Shown: positions 7,635 to 15,537 of the stretch, piece by piece | How the letters are laid out: each line of letters starts with the position of its first letter | Numbering within the stretch: the first letter of the stretch is position 1 | NCBI RefSeq assembly: GCF_028435365.1 | Contig: NZ_JAGTJJ010000001.1 | Span: 496,001-560,000, forward strand | DNA length: 64,000 bases | From: Polyangium jinanense | GTDB lineage: Bacteria; Myxococcota; Polyangia; Polyangiales; Polyangiaceae | Reading direction: 5' to 3' | The notes under the pieces: generated by a model | Seen by the model: only the letters and a program-made list of their open reading frames with translations | What the model was told of the DNA's origin: nothing | The model's database searches: none | Position numbers and translations under genes: made by a program

Positions 7635-8510
7635 ATGTCCGCTCGCATCCTCGCCTATCGTATTGGCCTTTTCACGCTCCTCCGGGAGCTGCAATACACC
7701 CTCTCCCGCGCCAAGCAGGAGCCGCTCGCGGCAGGTTATGTGCCGGTCTTCCAGGCGCTTCGCGACGAATGGAAGCTCATCCTCCTCGAGGAAATCGATA
7801 TCCTCGATTCGCTGGCGCAGGCGCAGGCCAGCGTCAACAAGGCCGACGAGGGGCTCGATGCTTTCGCCGGCCGCGTCTCCCGCATCACGGACGAGTCGAC
7901 CAGCGGCCATTCGCGCAAGCAGCTACGCTCCGCGCTCTTCAAGAACAAGCCGCTCGCGAAGTTCCGGCGGCCGGTACTCGGTGGGCAACTCGAGCTCATG
8001 AGCGATTGGGCCGAGACGCTCGCGAAATGCGGCGTGCCGGCGCTCGTCGCCCTTGCGCCCGAGGCCGAGACGCTCATCGCCGCGGGCCAGGACGCCGAAA
8101 ACCAACGCAAGCATGCGCAATCGACCAATCGCGACTTCCGCGACGTCGGCACGCGCAAGCAGTTCCTCGACAAGGTCAATGCCGCCCGCAAGGAGGCGCA
8201 TGGCGGGCTCGGCAAGCTGCCATTCGAGAACCTCGCTCTGCCGCGGGATTTCGCCGATGGCTTCTTCTATAGCGAGTCGCCGCGGGACGAGGAGGAGACG
8301 ATCGACGAGGTCAAGACGTCGATCGAGGAGCTTCAGGCCCAGCTCGAAGAGCGGCAGGCGCTCCTCGCGAAACTCGAAGCAGAAGCCGAGGCCGAAGCCC
8401 GCGCCGCCGAGGAGCGCCTGGCCCAGGTGCAAGCGGTCGAGGAGCTCGAGGCGCAGGCCAAAGCCCTGCTCGAAAAGGCCGCCGCGCTCAAGGCAAAGGC
8501 CCGAACGTAG
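7635..8510 (+). CDS. Hypothetical coiled-coil protein
   Basis: 291 residues, no signal peptide and no membrane segment. The first 200 residues are mixed helical (LLRELQYTLSRAKQEPLAAG, ALRDEWKLILLEEIDIL) with no motif I can name. From about residue 220 to the end the protein is a continuous Glu/Ala/Leu/Lys heptad region (IEELQAQLEERQALLAKLEA, then EAQAKALLEKAAALKAKA), a clear coiled coil. It is the first plus-strand gene after the toxin island and converges with adenosine deaminase across a 563-base gap. Third codon positions are strongly G/C. It may be a structural or scaffold protein; function unknown. Confidence 0.75.
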   Translation: MSARILAYRIGLFTLLRELQYTLSRAKQEPLAAGYVPVFQALRDEWKLILLEEIDILDSLAQAQASVNKADEGLDAFAGRVSRITDESTSGHSRKQLRSALFKNKPLAKFRRPVLGGQLELMSDWAETLAKCGVPALVALAPEAETLIAAGQDAENQRKHAQSTNRDFRDVGTRKQFLDKVNAARKEAHGGLGKLPFENLALPRDFADGFFYSESPRDEEETIDEVKTSIEELQAQLEERQALLAKLEAEAEAEARAAEERLAQVQAVEELEAQAKALLEKAAALKAKART

Positions 8511-9073
8511 CGCGCCAATGGTGCGGCGGAGGGACGGTGCTCCCTCGAATCGCCCAAACAAGCGCCGCGGAAAAAACCGGCGCCTGTCCTGCCAACCAAA
8601 CGACCTCGGGATCTACGTCGACCCTCGCCGGTCCCGCGTGACCGCTTTCCAAGCCGGCCGCTCGTCCTCGGTCCCCGCCCGAAGCCAATGCCGTCGCGGA
8701 CGCCGCCCCCTGTTCGGCCGCCCGACCACTCCCGTGAGCCCTGCCCACCGGCCGTTTTCGCCCGAAACAACCCCGGGGCGACGCGACGTCCGCGCCGTGT
8801 TTCCCGGAAACAACCCGGGGCCGCGTCAGGGTCCCACCGTTGTTCCGTCCCCGAGGGCCCGCATGCTGCGCGCCAGGGTCGTTCCGGCGCCAGACCCTCC
8901 CCGCGCTGTCGCTCGCCTGCTCGTCCCATGGCCGAACAGCGCCCGTCCGCCGCGAACGGCGAATGTTTCGGCGCTCCTGGTTCCGACAGCGCAATCCGCG
9001 GGGATGGTTTGGAGGGGAGAGCAGGCGAAAGACGCCGCGCGGGCCGTGTGTACGGTCCGCGCGGATCGGGGTG
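8511..9073. other. Gene-free convergent gap with short direct repeats
   Basis: No convincing gene on either strand despite open frames. A hairpin GCGCCG/CGGCGC with an A-rich loop lies at about 8561-8582 and could help end transcription of the preceding gene. Two copies of a partly palindromic unit, CCCGAAACAACCCCGGGGC at 8761-8779 and CCCGGAAACAACCCGGGGC at 8803-8821, form a direct repeat with a 42-base period. Confidence 0.5.
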
Positions 9074-10306
9074 TCAGTTCGCGCCGTCCTCGATGGCGCG
9101 CTCGACGGCGGCGTGCACCGGAGAAACGTCGCTCGCGGGCTTCTGCACGTCGAAGCTCACCGGCGGCAGCACGCCGCGCGGCAGCCACGTCTCCTGCTCG
9201 CTCCGCGACGACTCGGGCTTGCGCGCCGGCAGGATGCGCCCATCCGGCTGGAACCGCTCGAGCTCCTCGGTCACGCGCCGGAGATACGACTGCTTGATGT
9301 GGAACGGCATGAACGCGCTCTTGAACCCCGAGACGAGGATCGTCTTGATGTCCTTCAGCGACATGCCCATCTTCGTGTGGCAGAGCCAAAGCTCGTTCGA
9401 CACCGTCGTGTCCGTGACGAGCCGGTTGTCCGTGTTGACCGTGACGCGCAGGCCCAGGTTGTAATAGAGCTTCAGCGGGTGCGACGCGAGATCACGCACC
9501 GCGCCGGTCTGCACGTTCGACGACGGGCAGGCTTCGAGCGGGATGCGGTGGTCGTTCACGTAATGCAAAAGGTCGCCGTTTTCGCGCAGGCGGCAGCCGT
9601 GGCCGATGCGATGCGCGCCGCAGACGTGGATCGCCTGCGCGATCGACTCGGGCCCGTACGCCTCGCCCGCGTGGATCGTGCAGTTGATGTTGTTGTCGCG
9701 GACGAGCTGGAAGGCGGCCTTGTGGTGCTTGGCGGGGTTGTCGTACTCGGCGCCGGCGAGGTCGAAGCCGACGACGCCGCGGTTCTTGTACGCCACCGCG
9801 AGCTCGGCCATCTCCAGCGAGGAGTGCGGCGAGATGTTGCGGATGCCGCACACGATGACCGCGCTCTCGATGCCGAGGTTGTCGTGCGCGGCGCGCAGGC
9901 CCGCGAGCACCGCCTCGACGACGCTCGTGAGCTTGAGCCCGAGCCGCGTGTGGAGCATCGGCGCGTAACGAACCTCCATGTAGCGGACGTTCTCGCGCGC
10001 CGCGTCCTCGGCGAGCTCGTAAGCGCAGCGGAAGAGCGCGTCCTCGGTCTGCAAGACGCGCAGCGTGACGTCGAAGGCCTTGAGGTACTCGACGAGCGAA
10101 CCCGTGTTCTGGCCGAGCCGCATCGCGCGCCGGAGCTCTGCCGGGTCGTACGACGGCATCTCGACGCCGTGTTTCTTGGCGAGGTCGATGATCGTCTCGA
10201 GTCGCAGCGAGCCGTCGAGATGGACGTGAAGGTCCGTCTTCGGAAGCTGCTGGAAGAACTCGAGCGGCAGCGTACTTACGCCGCCGGTCGCTGTATCTGT
10301 ATCCAT
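9074..10306 (-). CDS. add: Adenosine deaminase
   Basis: 410 residues; converts adenosine to inosine and ammonia in purine salvage, in the cytoplasm. The metal-dependent amidohydrolase signature is complete: KTDLHVHLDGSL (His 27 and His 29), the catalytic HAGE, HRIGHG, and the late NTDNRLV with the metal-binding Asp. It is somewhat longer than the roughly 340 residues usual for bacterial enzymes, with about 60 extra residues at the C-terminus (RFQPDGRILPARKPESSRSE). It stands alone, 59 bases before the end of the VKOR-DsbA gene on the same strand. I cannot exclude adenine deaminase or another close member of the family, but length and motifs favour adenosine. Confidence 0.9.
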   Translation of the reverse strand: MDTDTATGGVSTLPLEFFQQLPKTDLHVHLDGSLRLETIIDLAKKHGVEMPSYDPAELRRAMRLGQNTGSLVEYLKAFDVTLRVLQTEDALFRCAYELAEDAARENVRYMEVRYAPMLHTRLGLKLTSVVEAVLAGLRAAHDNLGIESAVIVCGIRNISPHSSLEMAELAVAYKNRGVVGFDLAGAEYDNPAKHHKAAFQLVRDNNINCTIHAGEAYGPESIAQAIHVCGAHRIGHGCRLRENGDLLHYVNDHRIPLEACPSSNVQTGAVRDLASHPLKLYYNLGLRVTVNTDNRLVTDTTVSNELWLCHTKMGMSLKDIKTILVSGFKSAFMPFHIKQSYLRRVTEELERFQPDGRILPARKPESSRSEQETWLPRGVLPPVSFDVQKPASDVSPVHAAVERAIEDGAN

Positions 10307-10365
10307 GGTGAAGTGTTACACGGACGGCGCCGCGAGGGGAGGCCGATCCGCCCGGCCAGCAAGGG

Positions 10366-11535
10366 TCACGCGGAGGGCGAGCGGTCCTTGCGCGGCGCGT
10401 CTCCGTCCGGGTCGCCCACCGGCGTCATCAGCGTGACGAGCACCGCGAGGAGGAACGCCACGCCGAGCACGACGAACATGCCCCAGAGCGGCAGCGACAA
10501 GCGCGGACCCCCGAGCTCCTGCGTCATGGCCATCTCGACGCGGTCCGGGTTGAACCCGAGCACCACGCGCTTGCCGACGAACGTGAACGGCAAACCACGG
10601 CCGCCGAGGTCCTCGAAGAGTTTTTTGTCCCGCTCTAGTTCGGCCCTCGTCTCCGGCGCCTTCATGCAGCCCGCGAGGACGTCCGCGTCGAGGCCCGCCT
10701 TCTGCGCGAGGAGCTTCGGGATCTTTTCGTGCGTGAGTTCTTCGGGCTCGGCCGCGTAGAGCTCGTCGGCGACGATCTCGCGCTTCGGGAGAGGCGTGCA
10801 GAGGTAGGCGAGCGCCGCGGGCTCGGCGCCCGGGTGGCCCGAGAGCGGCATCATCTTGCGCACGAGCGTCACGCGGTCGCCGTACTTCTCGACGACGCCG
10901 TGCAGCACGGGGTGCATGCGCCGGCAGAAGGGGCACTCGAAGTCGGTGAACCCGATGATCGTGACCTTGCCCGGCGTGCTCGCGGTCTGGATGGCCGCGG
11001 GCAGCGGCGGCTCGACGGGGTATCGACCCCAGACGAAAGGCACGAGCACCGCGAGCATCGCGGCCGTGACCCAGGCCGTCGTGACGGACCTGCGTTGCGG
11101 CAAGAGGACGCTGCCTTCGTCCTTCCACGCGCGGAGAGCGACCCACACCGAGGCCAACGCCGCGACGATCGCGGAGAGGTCGACGGCGACACACCACGCG
11201 CAGAACGCGCCGATCTCGGTCTTTTGCAGCCACAGGAGGAAGGCCGCGAAGAGGCCACCGGGCACGGCGAGCGACGCGACGAGCACGTGCTGCGATTTGC
11301 GCCGAGCGACGAGGGTCAGCCCGAAGAGAAGCGCGTAGGCCGCGAGGCCGAGGCTCGGCAGCGGGGCGAGGCCGAACAGGCGCGACCAGGGGGACATGCG
11401 CACCGCGAAGCAGCCCGACGTCACGCCGCAGAACGCGGGATCGCCCGCGTTCGTGTACTCGACGACGAGCGCGGCGGAAGCGGCGATCGCGACGAGCAGA
11501 GGCAAACGGAGCAAGAGGACGGGCAAGGTGCGCAT
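10366..11535 (-). CDS. VKOR-DsbA fusion, membrane disulfide-forming enzyme
   Basis: 389 residues. The N-terminal half is a multi-helix membrane domain of the vitamin K epoxide reductase family, with a conserved Cys pair in the first loop (FCGVTSGCFAV) and the active-site pair in GAFCAWC. It is followed by a periplasmic thioredoxin fold with FTDFECPFCRRMHPV, a DsbA-type CPFC active site. A last hydrophobic segment (LWGMFVVLGVAFLLAVLVTL) and a short charged tail end the protein. In known fusions the DsbA-like part oxidises substrate cysteines and the VKOR part passes the electrons to quinone. The window has many secreted Cys-containing proteins that could be substrates. The extra C-terminal helix is less usual. 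Confidence 0.85.
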   Translation of the reverse strand: MRTLPVLLLRLPLLVAIAASAALVVEYTNAGDPAFCGVTSGCFAVRMSPWSRLFGLAPLPSLGLAAYALLFGLTLVARRKSQHVLVASLAVPGGLFAAFLLWLQKTEIGAFCAWCVAVDLSAIVAALASVWVALRAWKDEGSVLLPQRRSVTTAWVTAAMLAVLVPFVWGRYPVEPPLPAAIQTASTPGKVTIIGFTDFECPFCRRMHPVLHGVVEKYGDRVTLVRKMMPLSGHPGAEPAALAYLCTPLPKREIVADELYAAEPEELTHEKIPKLLAQKAGLDADVLAGCMKAPETRAELERDKKLFEDLGGRGLPFTFVGKRVVLGFNPDRVEMAMTQELGGPRLSLPLWGMFVVLGVAFLLAVLVTLMTPVGDPDGDAPRKDRSPSA

Positions 11536-11664
11536 CGGCTCATGTTTCGCACAAGCGCCGTCCTTTCGCAGCCGGCTTTGGTTCGGGACATGCTAGGAAA
11601 CCGCCCAGCGCGTGCCCAAAAACGCGAACAGGAGGGGAAGTCCGGCCTCCGGGCTCCACGACCC

Positions 11665-14004
11665 ATGACGTCGATCGGCCGCGTAACCATCGCCGATGTG
11701 CTCGCCGAGCACAGTCGCCCCCTGCACATCCACGAGATCGCCAGCCGGCTCGGCCTCACGGAAGGCGCCTACGAGCCGCTGCGGCGCGTGCTCGACGACC
11801 TCTGCTGGGACGGAAGTGTCGTGGCCTTGCCAGGCCAGCGCTTCCGCCTCGCACGCGCCCGCGAGGAGCGGCGCGCCAAGGAGTACGAGGGGACGCTGAA
11901 CGTGAACCCGCGCGGCTTCGGGTTCGTCACGGTGCTCGATCTGCCCGACGACGTGTACGTGCCGCCCGAGGCGATGGCCGGCGCGCTGCACGGCGACACC
12001 GTGGCGATCCGCGTGGTGACGACGTCGCGCCGAGGCATCGAGGGCGAGGTGGTGCGCGTCGTGAAACGCAAGACGACGCGCGTCGCGGGCGTCTTGCGCA
12101 AGCGCGGGCGCAGCGTGTGGATCGAGCCGGACGATTCGCGGCTGCGTGGCCCGATCGTCCTGAAATCCGAGCCGCGCACGAAGCTCGAAGACGGGCTCGC
12201 CGCCGTCGCCACGATCACGCGCTTCCCGGAGCTGCCCGACGAGAACCCCGAGGGCGTGCTCGAAGCCGTGCTCGGCGTGCCCGGTGATCCGAACGTCGAG
12301 GTCGCCAAGGTGCTCGTGCGCGAGGCGATCGAGGAGGAGCATCCGGCCGAGGCGATCGCGGAAGCGGAGGCGTACGGCGACGAGGTGCCGCACGAGGCGC
12401 TCGCCGGCCGCGAGGATCTGACGCACCTGCCGCTGCCGACGATCGACCCGGAAGACGCGCGTGATCACGACGACGCGGTCTGGGCCGTGCGGAAGGAAGA
12501 CGGCTCGTATCGGGCGTGGATCGCGATCGCCGACGTGTCGCACTACGTGCGGCTCGGGACCGCGCTCGACGAGAGCGCGATGACGCGTGGCAACTCGATC
12601 TATCTGCCGGATCGAGCGATCCCGATGCTGCCGCGCGCGCTCTCCTCGAACCTGTGCTCACTCGTGCCGAATGTCACGCGCCTGTGCTTGTGCGTGGAGA
12701 TCGACCTCGACCCGACCGGGACCGTGACGCACGCGCGTATCTTCGAAGGCTTCATGCGCTCGCGCGCGGCTCTCACGTACCCGTCCGTGGCGCGCGCGCT
12801 CGGGCTCGCCAAGCACGCGGTGGCAAACCCCGACGCGGAAGCGATGCGCGAGGACCTCGCGGTGTTGTGGGAGCTCTCGCGGCTGCTCCGCGCGCGGCGC
12901 ATGCGGCGCGGCGCACTCGATTTTGATCTGCCCGAGGCGAAGGTCGTGCTCGATCTGGAAACGGGCGCGCCGCTCGACGTGGAAAAGCGCGCCCACGATC
13001 CGGGCGTGAAGAAGGCCTACGAGCTCATCGAGGAGCTGATGCTGCTCGCGAACGAGACGGTCGCGCGCGAGCTCGTGACCCGCAACGTGCCGGGGATCTT
13101 CCGCGTGCACGCGCCGCCGAACCCCGAGCGCCTCGAGCGCTTCGTCACGATGTGCGAGACGCTCGACGTGGGCTTCGAGCTCGAAGACGCCTCGGATCCG
13201 AAGAAGCTCTCGACGTTCCTGAAGCGCATCGCGAACCACCCGCAGAAGCAGGTGCTGCACTCGCTGCTGCTCCGCGCGATGAAGCAGGCCGTCTACGACG
13301 TGAACAACGGCGGACACTTCGGCCTCGCGTCGACGGCGTACCTGCACTTCACCTCGCCGATCCGCCGCTACCCGGACCTCGTCGTGCACCGGATGGTGCG
13401 CGCGCTGCTCCAGAGAGAGCGGATCGACACGAGCCCCGAGGCCGAGGAAAAACTACGCCTCGCCGCGTCGACCGCGTCCGACTGCGAGCGCCGCGGGATG
13501 GACATCGAGCGCGAGGTGGTCGACCTCTACCGCGCGCTCTACATGCGCTCGCACATCGGTGAGATCTACGAAGGCACGGTGACGGCCGTCGTGGGCACGG
13601 GCCTGTTCGTGGCGATCGACAACCCCTTCGTGGACGTGCTCGTGCGGCTCGATGCCCTCGGCCCCGACGGCTACGAGGTCGACGAGACGGGCCTCTACGT
13701 GACGGGCACGCGCAGCGGCGAGCAGATCAAGCTCGGCGACACGATGCTCGTGCAGATCGAGGACGTCGCCGTGCTGCGCCGCTCGATCTACGGAAGGCGC
13801 GTGATCGCGGTGGACGAGGAAGGCGTGTCCGAGGCGAGGCCCCGCAAGGTCCGCCGCACGGCGTCGACGAACGGCCCAGACAAACGCGCCCGTGGCAAGG
13901 TGACGAAGGCCGAGGCGAAAGGTCGCCTCACGCGCGGCGGCACGAACGGGCCGAAGAAGACAAAGACGAAAAAAGTCGCGAAGACGAAGAAGACGCGGCA
14001 CTAG
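11665..14004 (+). CDS. rnr: Ribonuclease R
   Basis: 779 residues; a 3'-to-5' exoribonuclease that degrades structured RNA. The N-terminus is a winged-helix (TIADVLAEHSRPLHIHEIAS), followed by cold-shock/OB domains (GFGFVTVLDLPDDVYVPPEA), the RNB catalytic core with TIDPEDARDHDDAVWA (metal-binding aspartates) and NSIYLPDRAIPMLPRALSSN, then an S1 domain (GEIYEGTVTAVVGTGLFVAI) and a Lys/Arg-rich tail from about residue 725. The ATG at 11665 was chosen because the open frame upstream crosses the divergent VKOR-DsbA start and has no family match. Its stop codon interlocks with that of the convergent dioxygenase through a shared CTAG. Confidence 0.93.
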   Translation: MTSIGRVTIADVLAEHSRPLHIHEIASRLGLTEGAYEPLRRVLDDLCWDGSVVALPGQRFRLARAREERRAKEYEGTLNVNPRGFGFVTVLDLPDDVYVPPEAMAGALHGDTVAIRVVTTSRRGIEGEVVRVVKRKTTRVAGVLRKRGRSVWIEPDDSRLRGPIVLKSEPRTKLEDGLAAVATITRFPELPDENPEGVLEAVLGVPGDPNVEVAKVLVREAIEEEHPAEAIAEAEAYGDEVPHEALAGREDLTHLPLPTIDPEDARDHDDAVWAVRKEDGSYRAWIAIADVSHYVRLGTALDESAMTRGNSIYLPDRAIPMLPRALSSNLCSLVPNVTRLCLCVEIDLDPTGTVTHARIFEGFMRSRAALTYPSVARALGLAKHAVANPDAEAMREDLAVLWELSRLLRARRMRRGALDFDLPEAKVVLDLETGAPLDVEKRAHDPGVKKAYELIEELMLLANETVARELVTRNVPGIFRVHAPPNPERLERFVTMCETLDVGFELEDASDPKKLSTFLKRIANHPQKQVLHSLLLRAMKQAVYDVNNGGHFGLASTAYLHFTSPIRRYPDLVVHRMVRALLQRERIDTSPEAEEKLRLAASTASDCERRGMDIEREVVDLYRALYMRSHIGEIYEGTVTAVVGTGLFVAIDNPFVDVLVRLDALGPDGYEVDETGLYVTGTRSGEQIKLGDTMLVQIEDVAVLRRSIYGRRVIAVDEEGVSEARPRKVRRTASTNGPDKRARGKVTKAEAKGRLTRGGTNGPKKTKTKKVAKTKKTRH

Positions 14005-14462
14005 CCGGCGCGGGTATCCTCGCTCGACGCGCGATACAGCGGCGAGAGGCCCCCGCGCTCCGCGTAAGGCTGCAGGTAGCGGAGCGACGTCTGCGCGCTC
14101 GGCAGGAAGCGGTGATAACGCTTCTCCGGGATCACGAGCGCGTCGCCGGGGCCGACCCAGATCCGCACCCAGCGCTCGTCCGTCGCGCGGACGTCGTAGA
14201 CGCCCTCACCTTCGAGGAAGAGCCGCACCTCGGCGATGAGGTGCAGATGCTCATCGATTTCGCGCGCGATGGTCGCCTCGTCGCGCGGGTTCGCCACGCT
14301 GAGCCGGACGTCGTCCTGCTTGGTGAAACCACGCTCGGCGCAGATGCGATCGACGAACGGCTGCATCGACCGTGGATCGAACGCCTCGGCGAGGATCCCC
14401 TCGGCCCGCAGCTCCTCGGGGCTGCACACGCGCTCGCTCGGGCTCATCCACACCGCTTGCAT
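14001..14462 (-). CDS. mtnD: Acireductone dioxygenase (ARD)
   Basis: 153 residues; a cupin metalloenzyme of methionine salvage that oxidises acireductone to the 2-oxo acid precursor of methionine plus formate. The metal-binding pattern is EHLHLIAEVRLFLEGEGVYD (H-x-H and E), with the last His in VIPEKRYHRF. The start is ATG 14462 (MQAVWMSPSERVCSPEELRA), because a strong GGAGG lies five bases upstream and it agrees with ARD N-termini; an open frame continues 20 codons further up. No other methionine-salvage gene is next to it. It converges with rnr. Confidence 0.88.
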   Translation of the reverse strand: MQAVWMSPSERVCSPEELRAEGILAEAFDPRSMQPFVDRICAERGFTKQDDVRLSVANPRDEATIAREIDEHLHLIAEVRLFLEGEGVYDVRATDERWVRIWVGPGDALVIPEKRYHRFLPSAQTSLRYLQPYAERGGLSPLYRASSEDTRAG

Positions 14463-14522
14463 CCAAACCTCCGTCCGGCCGCTCGTTTCATCCGGCCCGC
14501 ACGGAGTCGCGGCGTCAAGCAC

Positions 14523-15491
14523 CTAACGCCGGATCAACCAGAAGAACCCGACGACGCTGAGCACGAGGACGCAGGCCGCAAAGACGAGCACCACACCGTC
14601 GGTGAGACTCCAGCCAGACTCGGGCGCCGGCGTGGCAGATCGCTCGGGCCGAAGCGGGCGCGAGGCGTCCTCCGGGGCGGGCGTGGGCTCGGGCGCGGCA
14701 GCCGCGGAAGGCGTGTCGTCCTCCGCGACGGGCGGCGGAGGCGCGTCCTCGGGGCGCATCGGCTCGTCCGCGCACCGCGATAGCTCCGCGAGCGCCTCGG
14801 CTGCCGGATACACGAACACGAGGGCGTTGCGGCCGATGGCGAGGGTTTGTCCGGCACGCCAGGCGACGTCCGTCGCGCCGAGCGGCGCGCCTTCGAGCAA
14901 CGCGGCCTTCGCGCCGAGGTCCCGCACGAGCAGGTGTTCGCCCTTGAGGCCCACCTCGACGTGCCGGAACGCGGTCTCCGGATCGTCGAGCGGGAGGTCG
15001 ACCTCGCGCGCGCGGCCGAGCACGTAACGCCTGCCCGCGTCCGTGAGCGCGAGCGTCTTGCCTTCGTCGGGCCCCGAGACGACGACGAGCCTCGGGCCCG
15101 CGTCCTCGCCCTGCGCGGCGAGCCCACGTGTGACGAGCTCGAGTGCGAGCGCCTTCGTCGTCGCGGGCGTCGCGCGTGCGGTCGCGAGCGGATCGATCTT
15201 CACTTCGAGCCACACGCGGCCGAGGCGGAAGAGCTCTCCGGATCGGAGGACGCGTGGCGATTGCGGCGGCAGGAGCACGGAGCCGAGGGCCGTGCCGTTC
15301 GTGCTCCCCTCGTCGACGATCACGTACTCGTGGCCGCGTTGCCGGATCGAGGCGTGACGGAGGCTGACGCTGGGGTCGGGGAGGCGGAGGTCTGCGCCCT
15401 CGCCGCGGCCGATGAACACGCGCGGCATGTCGAAGGTGAGCGAGAGCTCCTCGCTCGTTTCCCCCGTCCGCACCGTGATCGTGACTGCCAT
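14523..15491 (-). CDS. Tail-anchored protein with two FHA-like domains
   Basis: 322 residues. The first forkhead-associated domain is canonical (FIGRGEGADLRLPDPSVSLR, then DEGSTNGT, about 25-70), so it should bind phosphothreonine peptides. A second, more diverged one lies at about 150-210 (YVLGRAREVDLPLDDPETAF), where the usual S-x-x-H is replaced by FRH and the TNG loop is lost; it may not bind phosphate. A Pro/Glu/Ala-rich linker leads to one C-terminal helix (GVVLVFAACVLVLSVVGFFW) with a RR end, a tail anchor facing the cytoplasm. In myxobacteria such proteins read signals from Ser/Thr kinases, of which this window has several. It follows the chemoreceptor-like gene on the same strand. 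Confidence 0.85.
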   Translation of the reverse strand: MAVTITVRTGETSEELSLTFDMPRVFIGRGEGADLRLPDPSVSLRHASIRQRGHEYVIVDEGSTNGTALGSVLLPPQSPRVLRSGELFRLGRVWLEVKIDPLATARATPATTKALALELVTRGLAAQGEDAGPRLVVVSGPDEGKTLALTDAGRRYVLGRAREVDLPLDDPETAFRHVEVGLKGEHLLVRDLGAKAALLEGAPLGATDVAWRAGQTLAIGRNALVFVYPAAEALAELSRCADEPMRPEDAPPPPVAEDDTPSAAAAPEPTPAPEDASRPLRPERSATPAPESGWSLTDGVVLVFAACVLVLSVVGFFWLIRR

Positions 15492-15505
15492 GAATCCTCG
15501 GGCGA

Positions 15506-15533
15506 ACGCGCGGCGGAAGGCTTCGCCGCGCGT
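15506..15533. terminator. Perfect 10-bp hairpin between the chemoreceptor-like and FHA genes
   Basis: ACGCGCGGCG (15506-15515) and CGCCGCGCGT (15524-15533) are perfect complements around an 8-base loop. There is no T-tract, so it would be a processing or attenuation hairpin rather than a classic intrinsic terminator. It sits in the 46-base gap between two minus-strand genes. Confidence 0.45.
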
Positions 15534-15537
15534 GCCG

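Noticed and set aside
10729..11664. Upstream extension of the RNase R frame
   Set aside because: It overlaps the divergent VKOR-DsbA gene and lacks any RNase R similarity; ATG 11665 fits the winged-helix start.
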